From contig JBKBHI010000010.1 in NCBI GenBank assembly GCA_046297835.1, positions 1-64,000 of the forward strand: 64,000 bases of DNA, written 5' to 3'. Below are positions 35,000 to 43,000 of this stretch, piece by piece. How positions within the stretch are numbered: the stretch's first letter is position 1; every line of letters begins with the position of its first letter. Origin of the DNA: CAMAVH01 sp046297835. GTDB taxonomy: Bacteria > Pseudomonadota > Alphaproteobacteria > SMXQ01. Position numbers and translations under genes: made by a program. Under the pieces are notes generated by a model. It ran no database searches and was not told the origin of the DNA. It saw only the letters and a list, made by a program, of their open reading frames with translations.

Positions 35000-35318
35000 G
35001 TCCCAGACCGACCTTTCGCGTGTGAGGCGTTCTCCCGGCTAATGGCTCGCGCGCTTGAACGACGCCGATGCTTCCCTGTCGGTTCGGCCTTGCGCCGGAC
35101 CGTCGCTAACGATCCCATTCGGGAGGTTCAGCGGGGAATGAGTCCAATAACCTTAGTTTTTTTACGGGGTCGGCTAGGCAAAGGCAAGCCGCCGAACGCG
35201 CGTCATTTTTGGGACGGCGGATTTCGCGTGCCGGAGAGGCTAGCGTTTTAATATTTCGTTTTGAGCGTTCGTTCCGCGCTGGTGATGTCCACTCGCGCAG
35301 CTCGGATATTGGCCGGGA
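35000..35318. other. Intergenic region upstream of the flavin-monooxygenase operon
   Basis: 319 bases with AT-rich patches (35150-35165 with a T7 run, and 35245-35260). It should contain the promoter of the minus-strand operon starting at 34999 and the transcript end of the small secreted protein gene. No tRNA, riboswitch or convincing ORF seen. Confidence 0.4.
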
Positions 35319-35720
35319 CTAGCGTGCGGGCGTCAATCGGCCCGCGTAATGCGCATTACGCTGGCCCGCGGCCATCACGAGGAGGAAGCCGCCGTTGCCA
35401 TCCGGCCTCAATTGCGCTTGCCCGCCGGTCTGCATGTCGCAGAAGACGCCGCTGCTGCGATTTGGCTCCATGCTGTAGAGGGTCGCGCCGTTCTGCTCGC
35501 CGACGATCGTCAAAGGCACATCGCAGCTTGCCGGCGCCCCGAACAGCAAAGAGCCGCGTTGGCCGTCCTGAATCGTCAGGGTGACGGCAATGCGATTGGA
35601 TGTCCCGGTCTCGATCTGGCCCGTCCATCGGCCGGGTTGCGGCGCTGCGATGGCGCCTGCGGCGATGCCGAGAACGGCGAGCGTGGAGAGCGAGAGGCAG
35701 GTACGCGTTACGCTACTCAC
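35319..35720 (-). CDS. Small secreted protein of unknown function
   Basis: 133 residues from GTG 35720 (GTG 35723 also possible; AGGAAA lies 7 or 4 bases upstream respectively). A signal peptide ends near GAIAAPQ. The mature part is a ~100-residue, probably all-beta domain with two Cys (SCDVP and FCDMQTGG) that may form a disulfide. It follows ribB by 11 bases and may share its transcript. Not recognised as a known family. Confidence 0.6.
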   Translation of the reverse strand: MSSVTRTCLSLSTLAVLGIAAGAIAAPQPGRWTGQIETGTSNRIAVTLTIQDGQRGSLLFGAPASCDVPLTIVGEQNGATLYSMEPNRSSGVFCDMQTGGQAQLRPDGNGGFLLVMAAGQRNAHYAGRLTPAR

Positions 35721-35731
35721 CACAAGGTTTC

Positions 35732-36874
35732 CTATTCGAGTGGCTTCTGGCCGACCAGCGAGATGCCGTAGCCGTCGAGGCCGACGATGCTGCGCTTGGT
35801 ATTGGACAGCAGCACGATGTTCTTCACGCCGAGATCGGTGAGGATTTGCGCGCCGACGCCATATTGACGCAGCTCGGCGATCGGCTTCTTCAGCGCCTGG
35901 CCCTCGCGTTCTTTCAGGAAGCGCGACAGGCTGGTCGGCGTCGGTTCGCGGATGATGACGATGGCGCCGCGGCCTTTCGCGGCGATCATTTTCATCGCCG
36001 TCTCGAGCTCGCCGCCGCGCGCGCGCGATTCGCCGGCGAAGAACTGACCGACCGTCATGTCGCCGAGCGCGTCGGCCAGCATGTTCATCTGATGCATGCG
36101 GACATAGACCGGCTCTTCGCCCGTCACGTCGCCCTTCACCAAGGCGACATGCTCGGCATATTCGACCTTGTTGGCATAGACGATGAGCTTGAACTCGCCG
36201 CCGAAGCGACTGTTGATCTTGCTCTCGTGGATGCGCTCGATGACGCGCTCGGTGCGCCGGCGATAGGCGATCAGATCGGCGATGGTCGCGACCTTGAGGC
36301 CGTGCAGCTGGGCGAACTTCACCAGATCGGGCAGCCGCGCCATGGTGCCGTCGTCGTTCATGATCTCGCAGATCACGCCGGCGGGGTTGAGGCCCGCCAT
36401 GCGCGCGACGTCGACCGCCGCTTCGGTGTGCCCGGCGCGCACCAGCACGCCGCCGTCCTGGGCGACCAGTGGGAAGATATGGCCCGGCGTGACGATGTCG
36501 TCGCGGCCCTTGGCCGGATCGATCGCCACCTTGATGGTCTCGGCGCGGTCGGCGGCCGAGATGCCGGTGGTGACGCCCTCGCGCGCCTCGATCGAGACGG
36601 TGAAGGCCGTCTGGTGGCGCGCCTCGTTCTTGGCCGACATCAGCGACAGGCCGAGCTGATCGACGCGCTCGCGCGGCAGGGTCAGGCAGATCAGGCCGCG
36701 GCCGTGCTTGGCCATGAAATTGATCGCGGCGGCGTCGGCCTTTTCGGCCGGCATGACGAGGTCGCCCTCGTTTTCGCGGCCCTCGTCGTCCACCAGGATG
36801 AACATGCGGCCCTTGCGGGCATCCTCGATGACGTCCTCGATCGACGACAGAAATTCGCTGTACGGGCCTGACAC
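35732..36874 (-). CDS. ribB: 3,4-dihydroxy-2-butanone-4-phosphate synthase with degenerate GTP cyclohydrolase II-like C-terminus
   Basis: 380 residues from a GTG with AAGG seven bases upstream. Residues 1-205 are the RibB domain: DDEGRENEGDLV (29-40), VTPGHIFPLVA and RAGHTEAAVD are active-site motifs. It makes the four-carbon unit of riboflavin from ribulose 5-phosphate. The C-terminal ~170 residues resemble RibA (IHESKINSRFG, VRMHQMN, ILTDLGVKN), but the zinc-binding Cys cluster is absent, so cyclohydrolase activity is unlikely. No FMN riboswitch was recognised upstream. Confidence 0.9.
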   Translation of the reverse strand: MSGPYSEFLSSIEDVIEDARKGRMFILVDDEGRENEGDLVMPAEKADAAAINFMAKHGRGLICLTLPRERVDQLGLSLMSAKNEARHQTAFTVSIEAREGVTTGISAADRAETIKVAIDPAKGRDDIVTPGHIFPLVAQDGGVLVRAGHTEAAVDVARMAGLNPAGVICEIMNDDGTMARLPDLVKFAQLHGLKVATIADLIAYRRRTERVIERIHESKINSRFGGEFKLIVYANKVEYAEHVALVKGDVTGEEPVYVRMHQMNMLADALGDMTVGQFFAGESRARGGELETAMKMIAAKGRGAIVIIREPTPTSLSRFLKEREGQALKKPIAELRQYGVGAQILTDLGVKNIVLLSNTKRSIVGLDGYGISLVGQKPLE

Positions 36875-37188
36875 GCCACGACCTTTCGGGCTGATGGGCG
36901 GCCGGCCGGCCGCCTGGAGGGAAGGGGCGCAAGGTATCCCGCCCCCGGGACCGGTTCAAGGCCCGCGCCGGCTGCCGCTCGGGGCCGGCCGAGACGGAAA
37001 AACCTTCGATATTCCCGCCGATTGTCCGCTTTACGGCGATGCCGTCGCGCGCCGCGTTTCATTGACGGGCCAAAGGGCCGATGATACCTAGGGTGCCGGT
37101 CGCGCGAGCCTGCATAAAAACGCGCGCAAGCCAATAATACGCACGAATTCCGATAACGGATCGTCGTCATAACAGGATGGAGGCTTCA
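36875..37188. other. Divergent promoter region between ribB and a Bug gene
   Basis: 314 bases with starts on both sides. The half nearest the Bug gene (37090-37175) is less GC-rich and probably carries its promoter. I looked for an RFN (FMN) element on the ribB strand and did not find its conserved boxes. No small gene supported. Confidence 0.4.
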
Positions 37189-38286
37189 ATGCGGCATTTC
37201 CGCAAAGCGGCCGCTTGCGCCGTGGTCGGCCTGTCCGGCTACGCCCTCGCGGGCGTCGGCGCGGCCGAAGCGCAGCAGAGCGTCGCCGATTTCTACGCCG
37301 GCAAGCGCGTCAACGTCGTCATCGGCTACGGCCCCGGCGGCGGCTACGACCAATATGCCCGCGTGTTCGCCCGCCACATGGGCGAGTACATCCCCGGCAA
37401 GCCGACGCTGGTGCCGCAAGCCATGCCCGGCGCCGGCAGCCGCAAGGCCGCCAACTGGCTCTACAACGTCGCGCCGAAGGACGGCACGACCATCGCCATG
37501 CTCGGCCAGAACACGGCGACCGACCAGGCGCTGAAGGCCGAGGGCGTGCAGTTCGACGTCCGCAAGTTCTACTGGATCGGCAATATGGTGGTGGTGAACA
37601 ACACGCTCGCCGTGTGGCACACCTCCGGCGTCAAGACGATCGAAGAGGCGACCAAGAAGTCGCTGAACATCGGCGGCACCGGCGCGGCCTCGCCCTCGGT
37701 CATCTATCCGCAGGTCGCCAACAACCTGCTCGGCACCAGGTTCAAGATCATCGCCGGCTATCCCGGCGGCGGCGACGTCAACCTCGCCATGGAGCGCGGC
37801 GAGCTCGACGGCCGCGGCAGCAACAGCTGGGCCTCGTGGAAATCGACCCAGGCCGACTGGCTCAAGGAAAAGAAGGTCCACATCCTGTTCCAGGTCGGTC
37901 CCAAGCGCGAGCCGGACCTGCCCGACGTGCCGCTGCTCACCGAGCTGGCCAAAACGCCGGAACAGAAAAAGGTCTTCGAAGTGCTGTCGGCCGACGTTTC
38001 GGTCGGCCGGCCTTTCCTGACCACGCCCGGCGTGCCGGCCGAGCGCGTCGCCGCGTTGCGCAAGGCGTTCGACGACACCATCGCCAGCAAGAGCTTCCTC
38101 GCCGACGCCGAGAAGCTCAAGATGGACATCTCGCCGATGAGCGGCGTCGATCTGCAGAAAATCGTCACCGAAACCGTGGAGATGCCCGACGAGATCATCG
38201 CCCTCGTCAAGAGCGCGATCCAGATCCGCGACATGGAAGCGCTCGCCCCCGAGAAGGGCGGCGTCTCTCCCGACGGCGGCAACTGA
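37189..38286 (+). CDS. Bug-family (TctC-type) periplasmic solute-binding protein
   Basis: 365 residues from ATG 37189, with GGAGG six bases upstream; an ATG at 37177 would overlap that site. The signal peptide ends near GAAEAQQ. Ligand-loop regions are VVIGYGPGGGYDQYAR and MPGAGSRKAANWLYNVAP. Unlike the other Bug proteins here it has a polar C-terminal extension (about 20 residues, Asp/Glu/Gly/Pro-rich). It precedes a ThDP enzyme by 92 bases, suggesting a common substrate. Confidence 0.88.
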   Translation: MRHFRKAAACAVVGLSGYALAGVGAAEAQQSVADFYAGKRVNVVIGYGPGGGYDQYARVFARHMGEYIPGKPTLVPQAMPGAGSRKAANWLYNVAPKDGTTIAMLGQNTATDQALKAEGVQFDVRKFYWIGNMVVVNNTLAVWHTSGVKTIEEATKKSLNIGGTGAASPSVIYPQVANNLLGTRFKIIAGYPGGGDVNLAMERGELDGRGSNSWASWKSTQADWLKEKKVHILFQVGPKREPDLPDVPLLTELAKTPEQKKVFEVLSADVSVGRPFLTTPGVPAERVAALRKAFDDTIASKSFLADAEKLKMDISPMSGVDLQKIVTETVEMPDEIIALVKSAIQIRDMEALAPEKGGVSPDGGN

Positions 38287-38296
38287 GCCTATCGGT

Positions 38297-38330
38297 CCGT
38301 CCGCCATAGCCGCGCGGCCGTGGCGGACGG
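38297..38330 (+). other. Hairpin between Bug gene and ThDP gene
   Basis: Ten-bp inverted repeat CCGTCCGCCA / TGGCGGACGG with 14 bases between the arms and no T run after. It could be a processing or stability element that sets different amounts of binding protein and enzyme from one transcript. Confidence 0.4.
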
Positions 38331-38378
38331 CCGTCCGACTTTCCAACGTCACTTCAATATCGTTCTAAATTCGAGGAA

Positions 38379-40208
38379 ATGATGAAAAAACCGACCGCGA
38401 AACCGCCCAAAGCCATCGAGACCGGCGTCGACAAGCCCGTCGGCCTCAAGGGCAAGAGCAACAAGCCCGAATACGCGTCCGACGCGATCGCCGACGTCCT
38501 GCGCGGGCTCGGTTTCCAATATTGCTTCTTGAACCCCGGCTCGAGCTATCGCGGCCTGCACGATTCGTTCGTCAACTACCTCGGCAATCGCGAGCCGCTC
38601 GCCGTGCTCTGCAACCATGAAGACATCGCCGTCGCCATGGGCCACGGCTACGCCAACGCCACCAACGGCCCGGCGCTCGTCGCGCTGCACGATCTCGTCG
38701 GCCTGATGCACGGCGTGATGGGCATCTACGACGCCTATGCCGCGCACGCGCCCGTCGTCATCATCGGCGGCTCCGGCCCGGCCGACCCGTCGTTGCGCCG
38801 CGCCATCGACTACGTCCACTCCGCCAACGCGCAAGGCTCGCTGGTTCGCCCGTTCGTGAAGTGGGACGACGAGGCGATCACCGCCGAAGGCATCTGCGAA
38901 TCCATCGTGCGCGCCAACAAGATCGCGAACACCGGCCCGCGCGGCCCGGTTTACGTCGCCATCGACGCCGGCGTGCAAGAGCAGAAGCTCGACAAGCCGA
39001 TCTCCATCCCCGACCTCTCCGCGTCCTACAACCAGGCGCCGCCGCCGGCCGCCATCTCGCAGGAAGCGCTCGACGAGGCGGTCGACATCCTGCTGAAGGC
39101 CAAGAACCCGGTCATCAGCTGCGGCCGCGTTTCGATGAACCCGGCGATCACCGAGCCGCTGGTCAGCCTCGTCGAGCAGCTCGGCGCGACCTTCCACGAA
39201 GACCGCAACTCGGTCAGCTTCCCGGCTAAGCATCCGCAGAACCTGACCGGCGACAAGGCCGTCATCCGCGAAGCGGATGTCGTGCTCTGCATCGACTCTT
39301 ACGACGTCAGCACCATCGTCGAAGCCTATTCGAGCCGCGTGCGCGGCGTGAAGGGCGAAGGCGCGGCCGGCAAGAAGGTTATCGACCTCTCGCTCAACGA
39401 CTACGCCCATCGCTCGTGGCAGCGTCTCGGCGGCATGGTCGCGCCGACCAGCGTGCAGCTCCTCGCCGACCCGCTCACGGGCGTCAAGCAGCTCGCCGCC
39501 GCGGTCAAGTCGCGTCTCGCCAAGGACAAGTCGGCCGGCAAGGGCATCGAGGCGCGCAAGGCCAAGATCGCCAAGCGCAAGGCCGATTTCCTCGCCAAGC
39601 AGGCGGCGACCACCAAGAAGCGTTGGGCCGAAAGCCCGATGTCGCCGCACCGCTTCGTGTCGGACATCTGGACGGCGGTGAAGGGCAAGCCGTGGTTCCT
39701 CACCATCCGCAACCACCGCAACTGGCCGGAAGGCATTTGGGACTTCACCGGCGGCGGCCAGTATGTCGGCCATTCGGCCGGCGGCGGCGTCGGCCACGGC
39801 CCCGGCGCGATGGTCGGCGCGGCTTTCGCGGCGCGCGATCGCGGCCAGTTCCCCATCGGCATCCTCGGCGACGGCGACTTCATGATGTCGTCGGGCGCGC
39901 TGTGGACCGCCGTGCACTACAAGGTGCCGCTGCTCGTCATCATCAACAACAACTGCTCTTGGTATAACGACGAAGAGCATCAGGGCGAAGTCGCGCACAT
40001 GCGCAAGCGTCCGCCGGAGAACGCCTGGATCGGCACCACGACCAACAACCCGGACGTCGACCACTGCTCGCTCGCGCGCGGCTGGGGTTGCTGGGCGGAA
40101 GAAGCGGTCATCGATCCGGACGACTTCCTGCCGGCGCTCAAGCGCGCCATCAAGCAGGTCGAAGCCGGCAAGGTCGCCGTCGTCGACGCACGCACCAAGC
40201 CGCGCTAA
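38379..40208 (+). CDS. Thiamine-diphosphate-dependent enzyme, acetolactate synthase/benzoylformate decarboxylase family
   Basis: 609 residues from ATG 38379; ATG 38382 has the better Shine-Dalgarno spacing. The first ~25 residues are Lys/Pro-rich. CNHEDIAVAMGHGYA carries the conserved catalytic Glu that activates the ThDP ring. The central domain is followed by a Lys-rich linker near residues 375-420. GDGDFMMSS followed by NNNCSWYN is the ThDP/Mg motif. Likely a decarboxylase or carboligase acting on a 2-oxo acid. It lies behind a Bug gene and before a LysR regulator. Substrate unknown. Confidence 0.85.
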   Translation: MMKKPTAKPPKAIETGVDKPVGLKGKSNKPEYASDAIADVLRGLGFQYCFLNPGSSYRGLHDSFVNYLGNREPLAVLCNHEDIAVAMGHGYANATNGPALVALHDLVGLMHGVMGIYDAYAAHAPVVIIGGSGPADPSLRRAIDYVHSANAQGSLVRPFVKWDDEAITAEGICESIVRANKIANTGPRGPVYVAIDAGVQEQKLDKPISIPDLSASYNQAPPPAAISQEALDEAVDILLKAKNPVISCGRVSMNPAITEPLVSLVEQLGATFHEDRNSVSFPAKHPQNLTGDKAVIREADVVLCIDSYDVSTIVEAYSSRVRGVKGEGAAGKKVIDLSLNDYAHRSWQRLGGMVAPTSVQLLADPLTGVKQLAAAVKSRLAKDKSAGKGIEARKAKIAKRKADFLAKQAATTKKRWAESPMSPHRFVSDIWTAVKGKPWFLTIRNHRNWPEGIWDFTGGGQYVGHSAGGGVGHGPGAMVGAAFAARDRGQFPIGILGDGDFMMSSGALWTAVHYKVPLLVIINNNCSWYNDEEHQGEVAHMRKRPPENAWIGTTTNNPDVDHCSLARGWGCWAEEAVIDPDDFLPALKRAIKQVEAGKVAVVDARTKPR

Positions 40209-40250
40209 AGCCGGCGATATCGCCGCGCTAAATGGGGCCCGGCCAAGAAG

Positions 40251-40285
40251 CGAAGGGGAAGCCTCGGCTTCCCCTTCGTTTTTTT
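40251..40285 (+). terminator. Strong intrinsic terminator after the ThDP gene
   Basis: Twelve-bp stem CGAAGGGGAAGC / GCTTCCCCTTCG with loop CTCG, then seven T. Confidence 0.92.
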
Positions 40286-40348
40286 ATGCCCTTTGTGCCG
40301 GCGGCGGTTCCGGCGCTAGGATTGGCAAAGCGATGCCAGGGAGGGCGC

Positions 40349-41347
40349 ATGGACCGGCTCAAGGCGATGGAGACTTTCGTCCGCGTGGTGAAGGAGGGCA
40401 GCTTCGCGGCCGCCGCCGACGCCATGGGCGTGTCGCGCGCCATCGTCACCAAGCATGTCATGCAGCTCGAAAAGGCCATCGGCGCGCGCCTGATCAACCG
40501 CACGACGCGCCGTTTCAGCGTCACCGAGATCGGCCAGGATTACGTCGCCTTCTGCCAGCGCGTGCTCGAAGACATGAGCGAGCAGGACGCGCTGATCGGC
40601 CGCTTGCAAGCCGAGCCGCGCGGCGAGCTCAAGGTGCTGACGCCCAAATCCTTCGGCAGCCTCTATCTCGGCAACATCGTGTCGGACTTCATGGCGCTCT
40701 ATCCCGACATCCATGTGACGCTGATCCTCAGCGACACATCGATGCGCCATCTCGACCTGATCGAGAACGGCTTCGATCTGGCGATCCGCCTCACCTCGCA
40801 TGTCGATTCCAGCCTGATGACGCGGCGCATCGGCGCGCTGCGCTGGGTGCCGTGCGCCTCGGCCGATTATCTCGCGCGCCATGCCGGGCCGCGCGCGCCG
40901 CGCGATCTCGCCGATCACGTCTGCCTGCTGCACAGCAAGCACGCCGACGGCGTCTGGCGCTTCCGCGCCGCGAAGGGCAAGGCCGAAGAGACGGTGAAGG
41001 TCGCCGGGCCGATCTCGACCAACAGCGTCATGGTGCTGCGCCAGGTGGCGCTCAACGGCATGGGCGTCGCGCTGCTGCCGACCTATTGCATCGGGCCGGA
41101 TCTGGCGAGCGGCGCTCTGCGCCGCGTGCTGCCCGACCATGCGGGGCCGGACGAGGCGATCTACGTGATGTTCCCGCACCGCCATCTGATCCCGGCGAAG
41201 ATCCGCCTGTTCATCGACTTCGTCGCCGAGCGCATCAGCGCCGCGCCGTGGGATATGGGCGAGGGACGCGGCCAGGGCGGCGGCAAGCTGCGGCCATCGG
41301 CCAGCGTGAGCTCGCTCGCCAGCCGGCGGCGTAAGGCCAAGCGCTAG
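40349..41347 (+). CDS. LysR-family transcriptional regulator
   Basis: 332 residues from ATG 40349 (AGGGAGG upstream). The N-terminal winged HTH is clear: METFVRVVKEGSFAAAADAMGVSRAIVTKHVMQLE. A two-lobed effector domain follows (RGELKVLTPKSFGSLYLGNIVSDF onward). The C-terminus has an unusual Gly/Ser/Arg/Lys-rich extension after the fold. It reads in the same direction as the ThDP gene but behind a terminator; it is a plausible activator of the ThDP/Bug genes. Confidence 0.92.
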   Translation: MDRLKAMETFVRVVKEGSFAAAADAMGVSRAIVTKHVMQLEKAIGARLINRTTRRFSVTEIGQDYVAFCQRVLEDMSEQDALIGRLQAEPRGELKVLTPKSFGSLYLGNIVSDFMALYPDIHVTLILSDTSMRHLDLIENGFDLAIRLTSHVDSSLMTRRIGALRWVPCASADYLARHAGPRAPRDLADHVCLLHSKHADGVWRFRAAKGKAEETVKVAGPISTNSVMVLRQVALNGMGVALLPTYCIGPDLASGALRRVLPDHAGPDEAIYVMFPHRHLIPAKIRLFIDFVAERISAAPWDMGEGRGQGGGKLRPSASVSSLASRRRKAKR

Positions 41348-41392
41348 CTCGGGCCTGCCTCTGAGCGCATAGACTCGTGAGCGCATAAGAAA

Positions 41393-41421
41393 AAAAGGGG
41401 AGCCCCCATGGCTCCCCTTTT
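41393..41421. terminator. Bidirectional intrinsic terminator
   Basis: Stem GGGGAGCC / GGCTCCCC around CCCAT, flanked by AAAA and TTTT. It sits between the convergent LysR and lipoprotein genes. An almost identical hairpin lies after the second lipoprotein gene (41873-41901). Confidence 0.88.
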
Positions 41422-41442
41422 CTCGTTCGCAGGCGCGCCCGC

Positions 41443-41697
41443 TCACTTCCAGGCGGGTTTGCCGAGATTGACGTCGTCCTTGTCGGTCAGCGCGCCGCCG
41501 GCCGCGCCCACCGCGCCGCCGACAACGGCGCCCGTCAGGATGCTGCCGCCGGTGAGCAAGCCGATTCCCGCGCCGGCCGCCGCGCCGAGGCCGCCACCGC
41601 TGAGCGCGCGGTCGCCCTTGGTTTCGCCGCAGGCGGCGAGGCCGAGCAAGGCGATGGAACTGAGGACGAGGGTGGCTGCCGTGATGGTCATGCGCAT
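41443..41697 (-). CDS. Glycine-zipper outer-membrane-type lipoprotein
   Basis: 84 residues. The lipobox LAACG near residue 23 predicts lipidation at Cys. A Gly/Ala-rich zipper follows (LGAAAGAGIGLLTGGS, AVVGGAVGAAGGAL), then DKDDVNLGKPAWK. Similar small lipoproteins (SlyB/osmotic-inducible type) sit in the outer membrane and are often stress-induced. It is a tandem duplicate of 41936-42184. An extremely AT-rich segment lies just upstream and probably holds its promoter. Confidence 0.8.
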   Translation of the reverse strand: MRMTITAATLVLSSIALLGLAACGETKGDRALSGGGLGAAAGAGIGLLTGGSILTGAVVGGAVGAAGGALTDKDDVNLGKPAWK

Positions 41698-41749
41698 GAT
41701 TTTGAGCTCCAGGGCGCAGCTCTCTGAGAGAAGAATTCCTCCGCTGGCC

Positions 41750-41870
41750 TTGAGGCTATTCTATACGAATATTAATTATACTGTGAGTATATTATAATAA
41801 TTTCAAATAATAAATCGTTCTCCGTCATCATTAAAAATAATAAAGCCTATAATTACTAGGCGCTGTTCAA
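41750..41870. other. AT-rich intergenic island
   Basis: In 41761-41820 only 11 of 60 bases are G or C, in a region that is otherwise GC-rich. It is full of TATA/TAAT-like strings and lies upstream of the 41443-41697 lipoprotein gene and next to the terminator of the other copy. Likely a promoter with strong AT-dependent control, or a remnant of the duplication. No ORF of note. Confidence 0.7.
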
Positions 41871-41872
41871 GA

Positions 41873-41901
41873 AAAAGGGGAGCCATGACGGCTCCCCTTT
41901 T
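41873..41901. terminator. Bidirectional intrinsic terminator (second copy)
   Basis: Stem GGGGAGCC / GGCTCCCC around ATGAC, with AAAA before and TTTT after; same stem as at 41393-41421. It ends the 41936-42184 lipoprotein transcript. Confidence 0.88.
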
Positions 41902-41935
41902 CTTTCCGAAACTGACTGTTCCAGGCTCGGCAGAC

Positions 41936-42184
41936 TTACTTCCAAGCCGGTTTGCCGAGGTTCACGTCATCCTTGTCGGTCAGCGCGCCGCCGGCCGCGC
42001 CGGCCGCGCCGCCGATCACCGCGCCGCCGAGGACGCTGCCGCCCGTGAGCGCGCCGACGCCCGCGCCGGCCGCCGCGCCGAGGCCGGCGCCGCTGAGGGC
42101 GCGATCGCCCTTGGTTTCGCCGCAGGCCGCCAAGCCCAGCAATGCGATGGAACTGACGACAATGGCCGCTTCTTTAACGCGCAT
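41936..42184 (-). CDS. Glycine-zipper outer-membrane-type lipoprotein (duplicate)
   Basis: 82 residues from ATG 42184 with GGAGGAGAA upstream; a longer frame to 42208 lacks such a site. The lipobox LAACG, the block GETKGDRALSG and the end TDKDDVNLGKPAWK are identical to the paralogue at 41443-41697. Probably an outer-membrane stress lipoprotein. The duplication includes the terminator but not the AT-rich upstream segment, so the two copies are likely regulated differently. Confidence 0.8.
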   Translation of the reverse strand: MRVKEAAIVVSSIALLGLAACGETKGDRALSGAGLGAAAGAGVGALTGGSVLGGAVIGGAAGAAGGALTDKDDVNLGKPAWK

Positions 42185-42221
42185 GTTCTTCTCCTCCATT
42201 GGCTGCAAGAAACCGATGGAG

Positions 42222-42270
42222 AAAAAACGGCGGGCCGCTCGGATTGTTCCGAACGGCCCGTGGCGTTTTT
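42222..42270. terminator. Bidirectional terminator after doxX-like gene
   Basis: Imperfect stem CGGGCCG plus TCGGA pairing with TCCGA plus CGGCCCG around TTGT, flanked by A6 and T5. It ends the minus-strand DoxX-family transcript. Confidence 0.75.
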
Positions 42271-42320
42271 GCGCTGGGGAACCCGAATAGGTCCCCAGTC
42301 TTAGGCGAGATGGCCTGAGA

Positions 42321-42794
42321 TCAGAATTCGCGGCCGATCTTGCGGTCGAGCGACAGAGGGCCGCCGCCGCGCAGCGCGATGCCGAGGGCGACGAGGCCCC
42401 ACAGCAGCGCGAATTCGTAGCCGCCTTTCGCGGCGAAGAATCCCGCGCCGAGATGCACCTTGAACACCGCGACCATCATGACGATGAACACCGCGATCGC
42501 CGCTGGGCGCGTCAGCAGGCCGAGCACGAGAAGGATGCCGCCGACGAATTCGGCAAGGCCGGCGAGGACCGCCATCGGCACGGTCGGCTCGATGCCGATC
42601 TTGCCGAAGAAGCCGGCGGTGCCCTGGATGCCGCCGCCGCCGAACCAGCCGAACAGCTTTTGCGCGCCATGCGGGATCAGCAGCAGGCCGGTGGCAACGC
42701 GGATGAGCGGATAGCCGAGCCGGCGCGTGCAATCGTAAAGCGGCGCGAGCGCGGGAATGATCGGGCGCGGTTCGGGCGAGGAGCTGACGGTCAT
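42321..42794 (-). CDS. DoxX-family membrane protein
   Basis: 157 residues with four hydrophobic helices. RVATGLLLIPHGAQKLFGWFGGGG is the DoxX signature in the first helix-loop; GLAEFVGGILLVLGLLTRPAA is the second. Function of the family is poorly known; members have been tied to thiosulfate:quinone oxidation and to oxidative-stress complexes. It stands alone here, with its own terminator. Confidence 0.85.
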   Translation of the reverse strand: MTVSSSPEPRPIIPALAPLYDCTRRLGYPLIRVATGLLLIPHGAQKLFGWFGGGGIQGTAGFFGKIGIEPTVPMAVLAGLAEFVGGILLVLGLLTRPAAIAVFIVMMVAVFKVHLGAGFFAAKGGYEFALLWGLVALGIALRGGGPLSLDRKIGREF

Positions 42795-42950
42795 CGAAAC
42801 CTCTTATGTGTTTTTCAGCGGCACCATCCGCTCGCGGTCATCGCGAGGGTTATTTTGTCCTACAGGAACGGATTCGCGGGCGCATCAGCCTTTGCGGCAG
42901 GGCTTTGCAACTCTGCGTGATGGCTGGCGAGGTTACGGCGCGGTGACGGC

Positions 42951-43000
42951 GCTTTAGCGGCCTTCACGCCGCCTCAAGCTTTAGCGGCCTTCACGCCGCC
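42951..43000. repeat. Two 23-base direct repeats spanning a stop codon
   Basis: A 23-base unit at 42951-42973 recurs exactly at 42978-43000 (period 27). The second copy contains the last codons and stop of the 42981-45110 gene, so the first copy is a duplicated piece of that 3' end. Likely a simple slippage or tandem duplication event. Confidence 0.85.

Noticed and set aside
36875..37170. FMN riboswitch ahead of ribB
   Set aside because: I looked on the minus strand for the conserved RFN boxes and did not find them. A covariance-model search would settle it.
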